From Mesorhizobium sp. (GTDB taxonomy: Bacteria > Pseudomonadota > Alphaproteobacteria > Rhizobiales > Rhizobiaceae): a stretch of DNA of 64,000 bases. Under the pieces are notes generated by a model. The model saw only the letters and a program-made list of their open reading frames with translations, was not told the origin of the DNA and did no database searches. This document shows, in pieces, positions 34,770 through 43,732 of this stretch. The first letter of the stretch is position 1, and each line of letters opens with the position of its first letter. A program made the position numbers and the translations under genes. The DNA lies in the NCBI RefSeq assembly GCF_004962245.1, contig NZ_SUHQ01000030.1, positions 28,023-92,022 on the forward strand, given 5' to 3'.

Positions 34770-35303
34770 TCATGGGCGCGCCCGCCGCAGGCGGACATAG
34801 AGCGCGCCCGAGCCGCCATGGTTGCGAGCGGCATGGTCGTGGCTGGAGACGAGTGGCCTGAATGCGGGTGTCGACAGCCAGGCCGGCACGGCGCGCCGCA
34901 AGACGCCGTCGCCGCCCGACGAGGACCCTTTGCCGGTGATGACCAGCACGTAGCGGATGCCGCCGGCATGCGCCCGGTGCAGGAAGGAAAACAGCAGCGA
35001 ATAGGCTTCGTCCTGGGTCAGGCCATGCAGATCGACACGGCCTTCTATCGGCAGCCGGCCTTTCGACAGTTTTTCCAGCGTCGGCTCATCAAGCGCATGC
35101 GAAACATGCTGCGTCTTTGCCTTTGCCGCCGCAGCAGGAGCCATGGCCTGGACACGCGGCGGTGGCTTGATCTCGTCACCGACATCCGGGCCGATGTCGG
35201 GACTGTCGATGGCGGCCCTGCCCTTCAGTGGCTTGGCCGTGCGCGCCACCAGGTTCCAGAGGACCCGGTCGTCCTCGCTCAGCCTGTCGACGCGCCGGGT
35301 CAT
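34770..35303 (-). CDS. Smr-domain protein
   Basis: A 177-aa protein whose last 90 residues are a Smr domain: RVDLHGLTQDEAYSLL, YVLVITGKGSS, and a closing HGGSGALYVRLRR. Stand-alone Smr proteins (the alphaproteobacterial MutS2-like group) have nuclease or nucleic-acid-binding roles. The ATG at 35303 overlaps the MltA stop by ATGA, so a longer open frame in the same phase is ignored. Confidence 0.87.
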   Translation of the reverse strand: MTRRVDRLSEDDRVLWNLVARTAKPLKGRAAIDSPDIGPDVGDEIKPPPRVQAMAPAAAAKAKTQHVSHALDEPTLEKLSKGRLPIEGRVDLHGLTQDEAYSLLFSFLHRAHAGGIRYVLVITGKGSSSGGDGVLRRAVPAWLSTPAFRPLVSSHDHAARNHGGSGALYVRLRRARP

Positions 35304-36421
35304 CGCCCCGCTCCCGGAACAAGCGGACGCGGTATCAGCGCATAGAAATCGGCAGGGTTGCGGACAACACCGGCGATATCGCCGGCTGCATCGCCCGTTC
35401 CGGCGAACAGGTCGCCGCGGGCCGGCCCGGTGATGGCCGAGCCGGTGTCCTGCGCGATCATCAGCCGCCGGAACGGTTTTCCGTCGAAAGCGGTCAGCGA
35501 CGGCCCATTGATGTAAAACGGCGTGCCGAATGTATGGAGCAGACGGTCGACAGCGACGGAGCGGCCCCGCGTCAGCGGCACCTTGGCGGCGGCGATCGGG
35601 CCAAGTTCCGGGTCGTCGACCCCCATCTCGCGGAAGAAAATATAGGAGCGGTTGCGCCACAGGATCTCGTCCATGCGATCCGGATGCGCTTTGAACCAGG
35701 CGCGGATCGACTGCATGGTCACCTTTTCCAGCGGGATCTCGCCTAGCTCGCTCAGGATCTGGCCCGGCCCGGTGAAACGCTGGCCGGATTTGGCGGCATA
35801 GGTGACGCGGCAAAGCCGGCCATCAGTCATGATGAGCCTGGCTGCACCCTGGACATGGACGAAGAAAGCGTCGACCTTGTCGGCGAGCCAGGCGATTTCC
35901 AGACCCTTGCCGGCCACAGCTTTGCCAGCGAGGGCCCCGCGCTCGATCTCGCCGCGGTCGAAATACTCGACCGGTCCGTTCGGCGTGGCGCGGCCGAAGG
36001 CGAGATAGGGATCCATACCGGGCGGCCGGTTGGCGTCGTCGATGTCGACGAGATCGGCTGGGCGCGACAGCAGCGGCACCGTAAATCGTTCGGTTCGCAC
36101 CGGTGAAGCGTCGACCACGGGTTCATAGAAGCCGGTGACGAGGCCGGCGCCTCCGTTTTCCGCTCTTATGTGTGCCGGGATGAAATGGCGCTCGAAGAAG
36201 GCGCGGGCTTGCGCTCGGTCCGTTGGCGAAGCGGTGCGGGCTGCAGCGTAAGCCTCGGTGAAGGCGTTGAAGTCGATACCGAGCCCGCCGGAACGATAGG
36301 GCTTGGTCAGGACATAAAGGGCCGAGCGGCGAAAGGCGGCGAAGGCTTGAAGATGGTCATCCTCATCCCAACCGGGCAGATCGCCAAAGGACTTTTCACT
36401 GAACGCCTGAGAAAGCGACAC
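35300..36421 (-). CDS. mltA: Membrane-bound lytic murein transglycosylase A
   Basis: A 373-aa peptidoglycan-cleaving enzyme. The MltA core spans residues about 95-250 (GLVTGFYEPVVDAS, YLAFGRATPNGPVEYFDR) and the 3D domain follows with IAQDTGSAITGPARGDLFAG, where the Asp residues are catalytic in this family. It begins at a GTG and shows no signal peptide, although the enzyme must reach the periplasm, so the true start or export route is uncertain. It is coupled to the Smr gene by ATGA and follows the Tim44-like gene. Confidence 0.88.
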   Translation of the reverse strand: MSLSQAFSEKSFGDLPGWDEDDHLQAFAAFRRSALYVLTKPYRSGGLGIDFNAFTEAYAAARTASPTDRAQARAFFERHFIPAHIRAENGGAGLVTGFYEPVVDASPVRTERFTVPLLSRPADLVDIDDANRPPGMDPYLAFGRATPNGPVEYFDRGEIERGALAGKAVAGKGLEIAWLADKVDAFFVHVQGAARLIMTDGRLCRVTYAAKSGQRFTGPGQILSELGEIPLEKVTMQSIRAWFKAHPDRMDEILWRNRSYIFFREMGVDDPELGPIAAAKVPLTRGRSVAVDRLLHTFGTPFYINGPSLTAFDGKPFRRLMIAQDTGSAITGPARGDLFAGTGDAAGDIAGVVRNPADFYALIPRPLVPGAGR

Positions 36422-36444
36422 GACAGGCCTCGCCGCCGTCCAGT

Positions 36445-37161
36445 TCAGTCTTCTTCTTCGGTGGCGACGAGCTTCCAGTTCGGGTCGCGCGAGCGCGTGT
36501 CGCGGGCAAAGGTCCAGACGTCCTTGACCTCGGCGACGGTTTCAGGATCGCCGTCAATGACGGCGCCGGCCTTGTCGCGCGTCGCTGAGATCAGTTCGCT
36601 GACGATGCGCAGCGTGATATGCGCCTCGCCGCCCTTCATCTCGGCGGAAACGATGTCGGCCTTGTCGATGCCGACGAAGGAGGACTGGATCTTTTCCGAT
36701 TTCGCCTCGCGGTCGCCGATGGCCGCGACAAAGCCGTCATAGACCTCGCGCGACAACAGGTTCTTCAACGTCTTGCGGTCGCCATCGGCATAGGCCATGA
36801 CGATCATCTCATAGGCCATCTTCGCGCCATCGACGAAGGTCTTCGGGTCGAATGACGGATCATTGTCCTTGATCGTCCGCAGGCCCTTGTTGAGATCGGT
36901 GTCAGGTTTGGCGAAGGCGTCGATCGCCGCGTAGGCGTCGACTGCCGGCTCTCCCGGCGCTCGCTTGCGCGGCAGCGAGACCACGTTCTCGGATTTCTGG
37001 GCAGCGTCCTCGCGCGTCCGGCCCGCCGTATAGGGGTCGAAGGGCGGACGTTCGCTGCCGGTGCGGCGGCCGAGCACATTGCGCAGCTGGAAAAAGATCA
37101 CAACCGCCGCAACCAGAAAGAAAATCGTGCCGAAGTCGAAGAATCCCATATCTTCCGCCAA
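36445..37161 (-). CDS. Tim44/TimA-like membrane-anchored protein
   Basis: A 238-aa protein with an N-terminal membrane helix (GTIFFLVAAVVIFFQL) and a C-terminal Tim44-like domain (FDPKTFVDGAKMAYEMIVMAYADGDRKTLKNLLSREVYDGF). This family is the bacterial relative of the mitochondrial import motor subunit Tim44. In Caulobacter it localises to the inner membrane; its role is not settled. The next gene downstream is mltA. It is divergent from fxsA, with 166 bp between them. Confidence 0.87.
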   Translation of the reverse strand: MAEDMGFFDFGTIFFLVAAVVIFFQLRNVLGRRTGSERPPFDPYTAGRTREDAAQKSENVVSLPRKRAPGEPAVDAYAAIDAFAKPDTDLNKGLRTIKDNDPSFDPKTFVDGAKMAYEMIVMAYADGDRKTLKNLLSREVYDGFVAAIGDREAKSEKIQSSFVGIDKADIVSAEMKGGEAHITLRIVSELISATRDKAGAVIDGDPETVAEVKDVWTFARDTRSRDPNWKLVATEEED

Positions 37162-37327
37162 TCAATCCCTACTCCGGCCGGACCGCCCGGCTGGCAAATA
37201 GCCGCGGTCGCATAGCGTTCAACATTCAAAGCATATAGAACGCAAGCTGCAATCATTCAAATCAAAGGCAGGCATACCTATCTAAAAGGTCCAGTGCCAG
37301 CGGCGATTGCTCGCCGGCCGGCAAAAC

Positions 37328-37849
37328 ATGGAAACGATCGGTCAAGATTTGCGTATTTCGCTGCTTCCCCTGTTCATCATCGCGCTTCCGCTTCTGGAGA
37401 TCGCCGGTTTCGTCATTGTCGGCCGCCAGGTCGGCGCACTGGCGACGGTTGGTCTGGTGCTGGCTTCGAGCATAGCCGGTGCGCTATTGTTGCGACACCA
37501 GGGCTTCGGCGTCATGACCCGGGTGCGTGCCGAAATGGACGCCGGCCGCGACCCAAGCCGCCAGCTCGCGCATGGCGCCATGATCGTGCTGGCAGCGATC
37601 CTGCTCATCATTCCCGGCTTCATCACAGACATTTTCGGCATTCTGCTGTTCCTGCCACCGATCCGCGACCTTGCCTGGCGCCTGCTGAAAGGCCGCATCG
37701 TGCTGGCGACCGATTTCGGCGCCGGCGGGTTCCGGGCAAGGCCCCGCGACAAGATCATCGATCTTGACGACAGCGACTATTCGCGCGACGACAACTACCG
37801 GCGCGGACCGGATCACAATTCTCCCTGGCGCCGCCTCAAGGACGAGTAG
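37328..37849 (+). CDS. fxsA: FxsA-family membrane protein
   Basis: A 173-aa cytoplasmic membrane protein with about four hydrophobic segments. Family motifs are LPLLEIAGFVIVGRQVG, GALLLRHQG and LIIPGFITDIFGILLFLPPIR. In E. coli FxsA relieves phage T7 exclusion by the F plasmid when overproduced; its normal job is unclear. The start at 37328 matches where homologues begin. It stands between the Tim44-like gene and secB, as is usual in rhizobia, except that a broken hydrolase gene is inserted before secB here. Confidence 0.85.
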   Translation: METIGQDLRISLLPLFIIALPLLEIAGFVIVGRQVGALATVGLVLASSIAGALLLRHQGFGVMTRVRAEMDAGRDPSRQLAHGAMIVLAAILLIIPGFITDIFGILLFLPPIRDLAWRLLKGRIVLATDFGAGGFRARPRDKIIDLDDSDYSRDDNYRRGPDHNSPWRRLKDE

Positions 37850-37938
37850 GTCGGACCCAGAGGCGGGTAGTAGACCTCGCGACGATCGAAACAAATTGAT
37901 ACAGGCCTTGATGAAACACCAATGGCAGCTCTGCTACG

Positions 37939-39020
37939 GTGTCATCTATGGAAGAGCTGACTGGCATATATGATCGAGATGACGGCTGGGCGATCTCTCC
38001 ACCCCGTGCCAGGGCCATGGATGCCGACGTGCTCAGCGAGCTCGCTCCGCACTTTGAAAACTGGGATGAGGCAAACCTTCATGCCGCACTAATGGTTCGC
38101 CGCGGCAAGCTCGTTTGCGAGCGCTGCTTCACGGGCGAGGACAGGGCCTGGGCAACTTCTCTCGACGCGTCACATACCATGCCGGCCTCAGACATGATCT
38201 GCGTTCGATCACCAAGAGCATCACGTCACTGCTCTTCGGTATTGGCGTTGATCGAGGATGGATCAACGACCTGGACGAACCGGTCTTTTCATTCTTCCCT
38301 GAATACGCCGATCTGAACACGCCGGATAAGGCGCGGATCAATCTTCGGCACCTCCTTACGATGTCGGCGGGGTTCGCGTGGAACGAGGACCTCCCCTATA
38401 GCAATCCGGCAAACAGCGAACGGCGGATGATCGATGCTCCCGCCCCCTATCGCTATGTGCTTGAACAGCCGATCAACCGGCCACCCGGTGCAGCCCATTG
38501 CTACAATGGCGGCCTGACCGCTCTTCTCGCCGCGATCCTGGAGAAAAGATCAGGTTACCCGCTCGATATCCTCGCCAAGGAGACGCTGTTTGAACCTCTC
38601 GGCATCCAGGATGTCGAATGGATACGCTACGCGGACGGCACGCCGAACGCTGTGTCGGGACTCCGCATGCGCCCTCGTGATCTTGCCAGAATCGGCCAGC
38701 TTGTTCTCGACCGGGGCATGTGGAAGGGCAGGCCGATTATCTCGGCGGCATGGATCGACGAGTCGACCAGCCCTCATGTGAACGGTGCAGGCCTGTTTTT
38801 TTACGGTTTCCAGTGGTGGCTTGGCCGGTCACTTGTCAATCGTCAGGAGATCAGGTGGATCTCTGCGGTCGGGTACGGCGGCCAGCGCCTGTATATTGTG
38901 CCAAGCCTGGACTTGGTGGTGGTGGTCATGGCGGGGTTGTACGACAACCCGTTTCTCCAGTCGATGGTCGGAGAAGTCATCCTGCGTCGGTACGCACTGC
39001 CGGCCGCGCTTGCGGCTTGA
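37939..39020 (+). pseudogene. Beta-lactamase-fold serine hydrolase, frameshifted
   Basis: Two overlapping frames make one protein of about 360 aa of the class C beta-lactamase/esterase type. The first (from 37939) gives LHAALMVRRGKLVCERCFTGEDRAW. The second continues with VTYHAGLRHDLRSITKSITSLLFG and runs to 39020. The join needs one extra base near 38164. The catalytic SxxK is SITK, the YxN is CYNGG, and GYGGQR near the end stands for the KTG/HTG box. As read, the first frame ends at 38316 and the Ser/Lys motif is lost. It is inserted between fxsA and secB. Confidence 0.72.
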
Positions 39021-39163
39021 TTGATAAGTCCGCTACCACCGTTGCGGATATTCAAAACTCGGACGCTGCCCCGGCAAACCTTGTCTTGTCATGCCGACCA
39101 TGGTAGCGAACGCCCGATTTCAATCCGGTCAGCGACGCTGCCCAGGCAAAAGGACAACGGCTT

Positions 39164-39664
39164 ATGGCCAGCAAAGACGACGCGCCGACCGGCGCAGCCA
39201 GTGGCAACGGCAACGCGGCGCAGCCTTCGCTCAACGTGCTCGCCCAATATGTCAAGGACCTTTCCTTCGAAAGCCCCGGCGCGCCGAACTCGCTGCGCGG
39301 CCGCGACAAGGCCCCCGGCATCGCCATCAACGTCAATGTCAACGCCAATCCGCTTTCGGATAAGCAGTTCGACGTCAATCTGACGCTGAACGCCAAGGCG
39401 TCCTTCGATCAGGAAGTGCTGTTCAACGTCGAGCTGGTCTATGGCGGCGTGTTCGCCATCAGCGGCTTCCCGCAGGAGCATATGCTGCCGCTCCTGTTCA
39501 TCGAATGCCCACGGCTCTTGTTCCCGTTCGCCAGGCAGATCATTGCCGAGGCGACGCGCAATGGCGGCTTCCCGCCCTTGATGCTCGACCCGATCGATTT
39601 CGCACAGATGTTCCAGCAAAAACTGGCCGAGGACCAGGCCGCCGGCAAGGTCAAGGTGAGCTGA
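39164..39664 (+). CDS. secB: Protein-export chaperone SecB
   Basis: A 166-aa cytoplasmic chaperone that keeps preproteins unfolded and hands them to SecA. Conserved parts include YVKDLSFESPGAP near 28, the alternating beta stretch INVNVNANPL, VELVYGGVFAISG near 97, and CPRLLFPFARQIIAEATRNGGFPPLMLDPIDF. Length and motifs are standard. An AGGACAAC ribosome site precedes it and an intrinsic terminator follows 24 bp after the stop. Confidence 0.97.
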   Translation: MASKDDAPTGAASGNGNAAQPSLNVLAQYVKDLSFESPGAPNSLRGRDKAPGIAINVNVNANPLSDKQFDVNLTLNAKASFDQEVLFNVELVYGGVFAISGFPQEHMLPLLFIECPRLLFPFARQIIAEATRNGGFPPLMLDPIDFAQMFQQKLAEDQAAGKVKVS

Positions 39665-39687
39665 GGCGATTGTTGTCAGGTCTTTGA

Positions 39688-39712
39688 AAAACCCGGCTTG
39701 GCGCCGGGTTTT
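39688..39712 (+). terminator. Intrinsic terminator after secB
   Basis: Stem AAAACCCGGC (39688-39697) pairs with GCCGGGTTTT (39703-39712) around a TTGGC loop and runs into a T-rich tract. The A/T-rich flanks also allow it to work for the convergent dnaQ transcript. Confidence 0.85.
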
Positions 39713-39736
39713 TTGTTTGGGACGTCGGAGGGACCG

Positions 39737-39778
39737 CCCCCTTTGTCCGGCAGGACAGAGGGGGCTGCGAAGGATCGC
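39737..39778. repeat. Short palindrome plus dispersed-repeat fragment
   Basis: CCCCCTTTGTCC (39737-39748) and GGACAGAGGGGG (39753-39764) pair at 11 of 12 positions. The right arm runs into CTGCGAAGGATCGC, a shorter version of the 29-bp repeat found at 21602 and 63895. Confidence 0.65.
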
Positions 39779-39789
39779 TCCAGTCAAAA

Positions 39790-40512
39790 TCACTGTGTCG
39801 CGGAACTCGCTTCCGGGGCCACGCGCAGCCAGAGCGCCTTTTCTCCGAGCGTGCCGACCATACTCGCGTGAGCGATACGATCTGCATCTGTCAGCCGAGA
39901 CGGCAGCGCTATCGGCCGAACGCCGATGCTGATGTCGATATCGTCGACATTTCTCCTTCCGGCCGCCGGCGCCGTGGCGCTGTCGAGGACAAGCGCCGCC
40001 TGTTTGCCGCCGATAAGCTCGATATAGACTTCGGCCAGCAATTCCGAATCGAGCAGCGCGCCGTGCTTGGTGCGACGGGCATTGTCGATACCGTAGCGCC
40101 GGCACAGCGCATCCAGCGAATTGGGGCCCATCGGGTGCTTGCGGCGCGCCAGCGCCAGCGTGTCGACGACGCGCCCGGGGTCGACGATAGGATGGCCAAG
40201 TCGGCTGAATTCCACATTGAGGAAGCCGATATCGAAAGTGGCATTATGGGCGACCAGCTTCGCGCCGTCGATGAAGGCGAGAAACTCCTCGGCGATGTCC
40301 CGGAAGGTCGGCTTGCCGGCGAGATCGGCGGCGCTGATGCCATGAACGGCCTGCGCCTCAGCATGAATCGGACGCCCTTGCGGATTGATGTAGTGGTGGA
40401 AGGTGCGGCCGGTCGGGAAACGATTGACCAGCTCGATGCAGCCAAGCTCGATGACGCGGTCCTCGCGGGAATCGAGACCGGTGGTTTCCGTATCGAAGAT
40501 GATCTCGCGCAT
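39790..40512 (-). CDS. dnaQ: DNA polymerase III epsilon subunit
   Basis: A 240-aa proofreading 3'-5' exonuclease of the replicative polymerase. The three Exo motifs are present: FDTETTGLD near residue 6, HNATFDIGFLN near 93, and HGALLDSELLAEVY near 155. Length is normal. It is transcribed toward secB, after coaE. Confidence 0.96.
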   Translation of the reverse strand: MREIIFDTETTGLDSREDRVIELGCIELVNRFPTGRTFHHYINPQGRPIHAEAQAVHGISAADLAGKPTFRDIAEEFLAFIDGAKLVAHNATFDIGFLNVEFSRLGHPIVDPGRVVDTLALARRKHPMGPNSLDALCRRYGIDNARRTKHGALLDSELLAEVYIELIGGKQAALVLDSATAPAAGRRNVDDIDISIGVRPIALPSRLTDADRIAHASMVGTLGEKALWLRVAPEASSATQ

Positions 40513-40598
40513 CGAATCAGTCCATTTTGCTCCGGCGTCATTCTAGCCGAATCATGCCTAGAACAAAATGGCAACAGGTAACGTGGGCTGCAAGCCTA

Positions 40599-41210
40599 TT
40601 AACCAGGCCTAACTGCCTTATCCCCGACTAGTTCGGCGACAATCGCATTGACCGCCGCGCGTGCCGAGTCGAAGCCTAGTCCCGTGTCGATGACGAAGTC
40701 GGCGCGCTCGCGCTTTTCGGCATCGGGCACCTGCCTGGCCAGGATCGACGCCAGCTTCTCTTCCGTCATGCCCGGCCGCGCCAGCACGCGGGCGCGCTGG
40801 ATGTCGGCCGAGGCGGTGACGACCACAACCTTGTCGACGCGGTCCCGGCCGCCGGTTTCGAACAGCAGCGGGATATCGAGAACGACAAGCGGGGCGCCGG
40901 CAGCACGGTTCCTGGCTAGGAAGGCGTCGGCGTCGGCGCGGACGAGCGGATGGATGATCGCTTCCAGCCGCTTCAGCGCGGCGGCATCGCCGAGCACCTG
41001 CTCGGCCAGCTTTGTGCGGTCGACGGAGCCGGACCTGGTGGCTCCGGGAAAAGCCGCTTCCACCAGCGGAGCCGCCTTGCCGGCGTAGAGGCGGTGCACC
41101 GTCTCGTCCGAATCGTGGACGGGCACGCCGGCCTCGGCAAACATCTTTGCCGTGGTTGACTTGCCCATGCCGATCGATCCGGTGAGGCCGAGCACGATCA
41201 TGTTTTTCAT
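40599..41210 (-). CDS. coaE: Dephospho-CoA kinase
   Basis: A 203-aa kinase for the last step of coenzyme A synthesis. The P-loop is GLTGSIGMGKST at residues 8-19, with HDSDETVHRLY near 32 and VVLDIPLLFETGG near 112. The ATG at 41210 overlaps the aroE stop by ATGA, so the two are translationally coupled. Confidence 0.96.
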   Translation of the reverse strand: MKNMIVLGLTGSIGMGKSTTAKMFAEAGVPVHDSDETVHRLYAGKAAPLVEAAFPGATRSGSVDRTKLAEQVLGDAAALKRLEAIIHPLVRADADAFLARNRAAGAPLVVLDIPLLFETGGRDRVDKVVVVTASADIQRARVLARPGMTEEKLASILARQVPDAEKRERADFVIDTGLGFDSARAAVNAIVAELVGDKAVRPG

Positions 41211-42049
41211 TCCCTGGCACCGAGATCGGCGACGATCATCCGCCGCAATTCGGCGGTGACCTGCGGCTTGATGCCGAACCAGCGCTCGAAGCCGGGCACC
41301 GCCTGGTGCAGCAGCATGCCGAGCCCGTCGACGGTCTTCAGGCCCCGCGCTTTGGCTGCGGCCAGCAACGGCGTTTCCAGCGGCACATAAACAATATCGG
41401 TGACGATGGCATGATCCGGCAGCCTGGCCGGATCGGCGGACAGGCCTTCATTGCCATGCATGCCGAGCGCGGTGGTATTGACCAGCAGGCCGGCATCGGC
41501 AAGCAGCTCGCCGGTCGCGGCCGTGCCGTGGGCCGAAACCCCGGCGCCGAAGCGGTTGCGTAGCTCCTCGGCTCGGGCGAGCGTCCGGTTGACGATGCGG
41601 ATGTCGCCAACACCGCGCTCAATCAGCGCATGGATGACGGCGCGGGAGGCGCCGCCGGCGCCGAGCACCACGGCCGGGCCATTCCCCGCCCAGCCCGGCG
41701 CATGCTCGTCCAGATTGGCGGCAAAGCCATGGGCGTCGGTGTTGCCGCCCCACAGGGCGCCGCCCTCGAACCAAAGCGTGTTGACCGCGCCGACCTCAAC
41801 GGCCGCATCGTCGCGGCGCGTCACCAGCGCGAAGGCGGCTTCCTTGTGCGGGATGGTGACGTTGCCGCCACGGTAGCCATTCGTCTCGAGCGTTTTCACG
41901 AATTCGGCAAAATTTTCCGGTGCGACGTCGATGGCCTGGTAGCTGCCGTCGATACCGTATGTCGCCAGCCAATAGCCATGGATCTTCGGCGACCGCGAAT
42001 GCGCGACCGGGTGGCCGGTGACGAAGGCCTTTTTCGCGGTCTCAGCCAT
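41207..42049 (-). CDS. aroE: Shikimate dehydrogenase
   Basis: A 280-aa NADP-dependent enzyme of the aromatic amino acid pathway. Motifs: HPVAHSRSPKIH near 13, GGNVTIPHKEAA near 62, GNTDAHGF near 99, VLGAGGASRAVI near 128 and NTTALGMHG near 189. The ATG at 42049 is chosen because it overlaps the maf stop by 8 bp (ATGGCTGA); an open frame continues upstream but lies in maf. Confidence 0.95.
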   Translation of the reverse strand: MAETAKKAFVTGHPVAHSRSPKIHGYWLATYGIDGSYQAIDVAPENFAEFVKTLETNGYRGGNVTIPHKEAAFALVTRRDDAAVEVGAVNTLWFEGGALWGGNTDAHGFAANLDEHAPGWAGNGPAVVLGAGGASRAVIHALIERGVGDIRIVNRTLARAEELRNRFGAGVSAHGTAATGELLADAGLLVNTTALGMHGNEGLSADPARLPDHAIVTDIVYVPLETPLLAAAKARGLKTVDGLGMLLHQAVPGFERWFGIKPQVTAELRRMIVADLGARE

Positions 42050-42641
42050 CGATGGCTCCGATGTCGCGCAGCTTGGCCAGGACTGGCAGAAGCGGCAGGC
42101 CGACGATGGTGAAATAATCACCCTCGATCTTTTCGAACAGCTGAATGCCCTCGCCCTCGATCTGATAGGCGCCAACGCTGGACAGCGCCTTGACGCCGAC
42201 GCGCGCCAGGTGACGGCCAACAAAGGCCGGATCGAGCTTTCGCATGGTCAGACTGGCGACGCTGACATGCCGCCACAGAATCTCACTGTTACGGGCCAGC
42301 ACCACGGCGCTGTTGAGCTGATGGGTCTTGCCAGACAGCGCCAGCAAATGGCGGCGCGCGCCTTCCATGTCGGCCGGCTTGTGGAACACTTCGTCGCCGA
42401 GCGACAGCGTCTGGTCGCAGCCGAGCACCAGGGCGCCGGGCTTTCGCACGCTGACCTCGGTGGCCTTGGCCTCGGCAAGCACCAGGGCGACGTCCTCCGG
42501 CGAAACGCCGCTGCCCTGCAACGGCGCTTCGAGCGCGCGTTCGTCGAGGTTTGCCGGGACGGCCTCGATGGCCAAGCCGGCGTTGACGAGCATCGCCTTG
42601 CGGAACGGACTACCCGAAGCGAGGATGATTTTTTCGGTCAT
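42042..42641 (-). CDS. maf: Maf-like nucleoside triphosphate pyrophosphatase
   Basis: A 199-aa Maf/YceF-family enzyme that hydrolyses non-canonical or excess nucleoside triphosphates. ILASGSPFRKAML at the N-terminus and VLGCDQTLSLGDEVFHKP near 72 are family marks. Residues at the first motif (SGSPFRK rather than the common SASPRR) place it with the second rhizobial paralogue usually found beside aroE-coaE. The start at 42641 is the one in line with homologues. Confidence 0.92.
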   Translation of the reverse strand: MTEKIILASGSPFRKAMLVNAGLAIEAVPANLDERALEAPLQGSGVSPEDVALVLAEAKATEVSVRKPGALVLGCDQTLSLGDEVFHKPADMEGARRHLLALSGKTHQLNSAVVLARNSEILWRHVSVASLTMRKLDPAFVGRHLARVGVKALSSVGAYQIEGEGIQLFEKIEGDYFTIVGLPLLPVLAKLRDIGAIDG

Positions 42642-42815
42642 GATTTTTCGCGCCCGATTTTGGCACTCGCCCAGGGTATGTTGAGACTCAGGACAGGCCG
42701 AGCCGAGAATGGTGGGTTCCGAGAACCGGAACGGAGCGGACATTTGGGGTCCGTGAGTCCTGGAAGCGCAGGAACCGCTGTTCGTCGGCTGGCATCACCT
42801 GAATATCGACATGCC

Positions 42816-43637
42816 CTAGCGTGTCTTGCCGCGCAGGGCAACGATAGCTGCTGCCGTCTCTTCGATCGAGCGGCGGCTGACATCGATCATTGGCCAGCCA
42901 TGCCGGGTGCAGATCTGGCGGGCATAGGCGAGTTCCTCGGTGATCGCGGCGCGGTCGACATAGTCGGTCGGCTCATAGGCGCTGGTGTTGCCGAGGATGC
43001 GGTTCTGGCGGACCTGTGAGATGCGTTCGGCGGTAGCGATCAGCCCGACGATCAGCGGCGTCCTGGCGTTGACCAAGCTTTCCGGCACCGGCACGCCGAG
43101 CACGATCGGGATGTTGGCGGTCTTGATACCGCGATTGGCGAGATAGATGCTGGTCGGCGTCTTCGAGGTGCGCGAGATGCCGATGAGCACGATGTCGGCG
43201 TCGTCCATATTGGCCGGTAGCTGGCCGTCATCATGCTCCATGGTGAAGTTGAGCGCGTCGATGCGGCGAAAATATTCGGCATCGAGGACATGCTGGGCGC
43301 CGACGCGGCGGCCGGCCGGCGTGCCCAGATAGGACTGAAACACGGTCAGCACCGGTTCCAGCACGGAGACGCAAGGCAGGCCCATGGCTGCGCAGCGTTC
43401 GTCGATGCCGCGGGCGAGGTTCTGGTCGACGACCGTGTAGAGGATAATGCCCGGTTCCTCCTCGATGTCCTCGAACACTTTCGTCACCTGCTTTTCGGTG
43501 CGGATGAGCGGATAGATATGCTCGATGGCGCGCGCATCCTTGTATTGCGCGGAAGCCGCGCGGCCGGCTGCCAGCAGCGTTTCACCGGTGGCATCGGAAA
43601 TCAGGTGAAGGTGAAAGAAGCTCTGGGGTTTGTTCAC
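42816..43637 (-). CDS. ppsR: PEP synthase/PPDK regulatory kinase-pyrophosphorylase (DUF299)
   Basis: A 273-aa bifunctional regulator that phosphorylates and dephosphorylates pyruvate phosphate dikinase or PEP synthase. The N-terminus FHLHLISDATGETLL and the P-loop-like GISRTSKTPTSIYLANRGIKTAN near 158 identify it. It starts with GTG at 43637, where the family consensus begins; an upstream in-frame extension would enter the origin region. It is the counterpart of the gene RP001 that flanks the Caulobacter origin opposite hemE. Confidence 0.93.
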   Translation of the reverse strand: MNKPQSFFHLHLISDATGETLLAAGRAASAQYKDARAIEHIYPLIRTEKQVTKVFEDIEEEPGIILYTVVDQNLARGIDERCAAMGLPCVSVLEPVLTVFQSYLGTPAGRRVGAQHVLDAEYFRRIDALNFTMEHDDGQLPANMDDADIVLIGISRTSKTPTSIYLANRGIKTANIPIVLGVPVPESLVNARTPLIVGLIATAERISQVRQNRILGNTSAYEPTDYVDRAAITEELAYARQICTRHGWPMIDVSRRSIEETAAAIVALRGKTR

Positions 43638-43664
43638 AGGGGTTCGTTCCAAGCTGTGGGCCGA

Positions 43665-43673
43665 TGTGGATAA
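43665..43673 (-). promoter_or_regulatory. DnaA box
   Basis: TGTGGATAA on the plus strand is the exact complement of the consensus box TTATCCACA. It lies 28 bp upstream of the ppsR start in the candidate origin. Confidence 0.75.
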
Positions 43674-43723
43674 GGTCGGCCGGAAAGATCGGCCGGTTTG
43701 GAACGACTGTATCAGATGGCGGC

Positions 43724-43732
43724 TTGTCCACA
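43724..43732 (+). promoter_or_regulatory. DnaA box (one mismatch)
   Basis: TTGTCCACA differs from TTATCCACA at the third position only. It is on the opposite strand from the box at 43665. Confidence 0.55.

Noticed and set aside
34745..34969. N-terminal extension of the HTH regulator
   Set aside because: The extension overlaps the Smr gene and lacks regulator-like sequence; the GTG at 34744 has a ribosome site.
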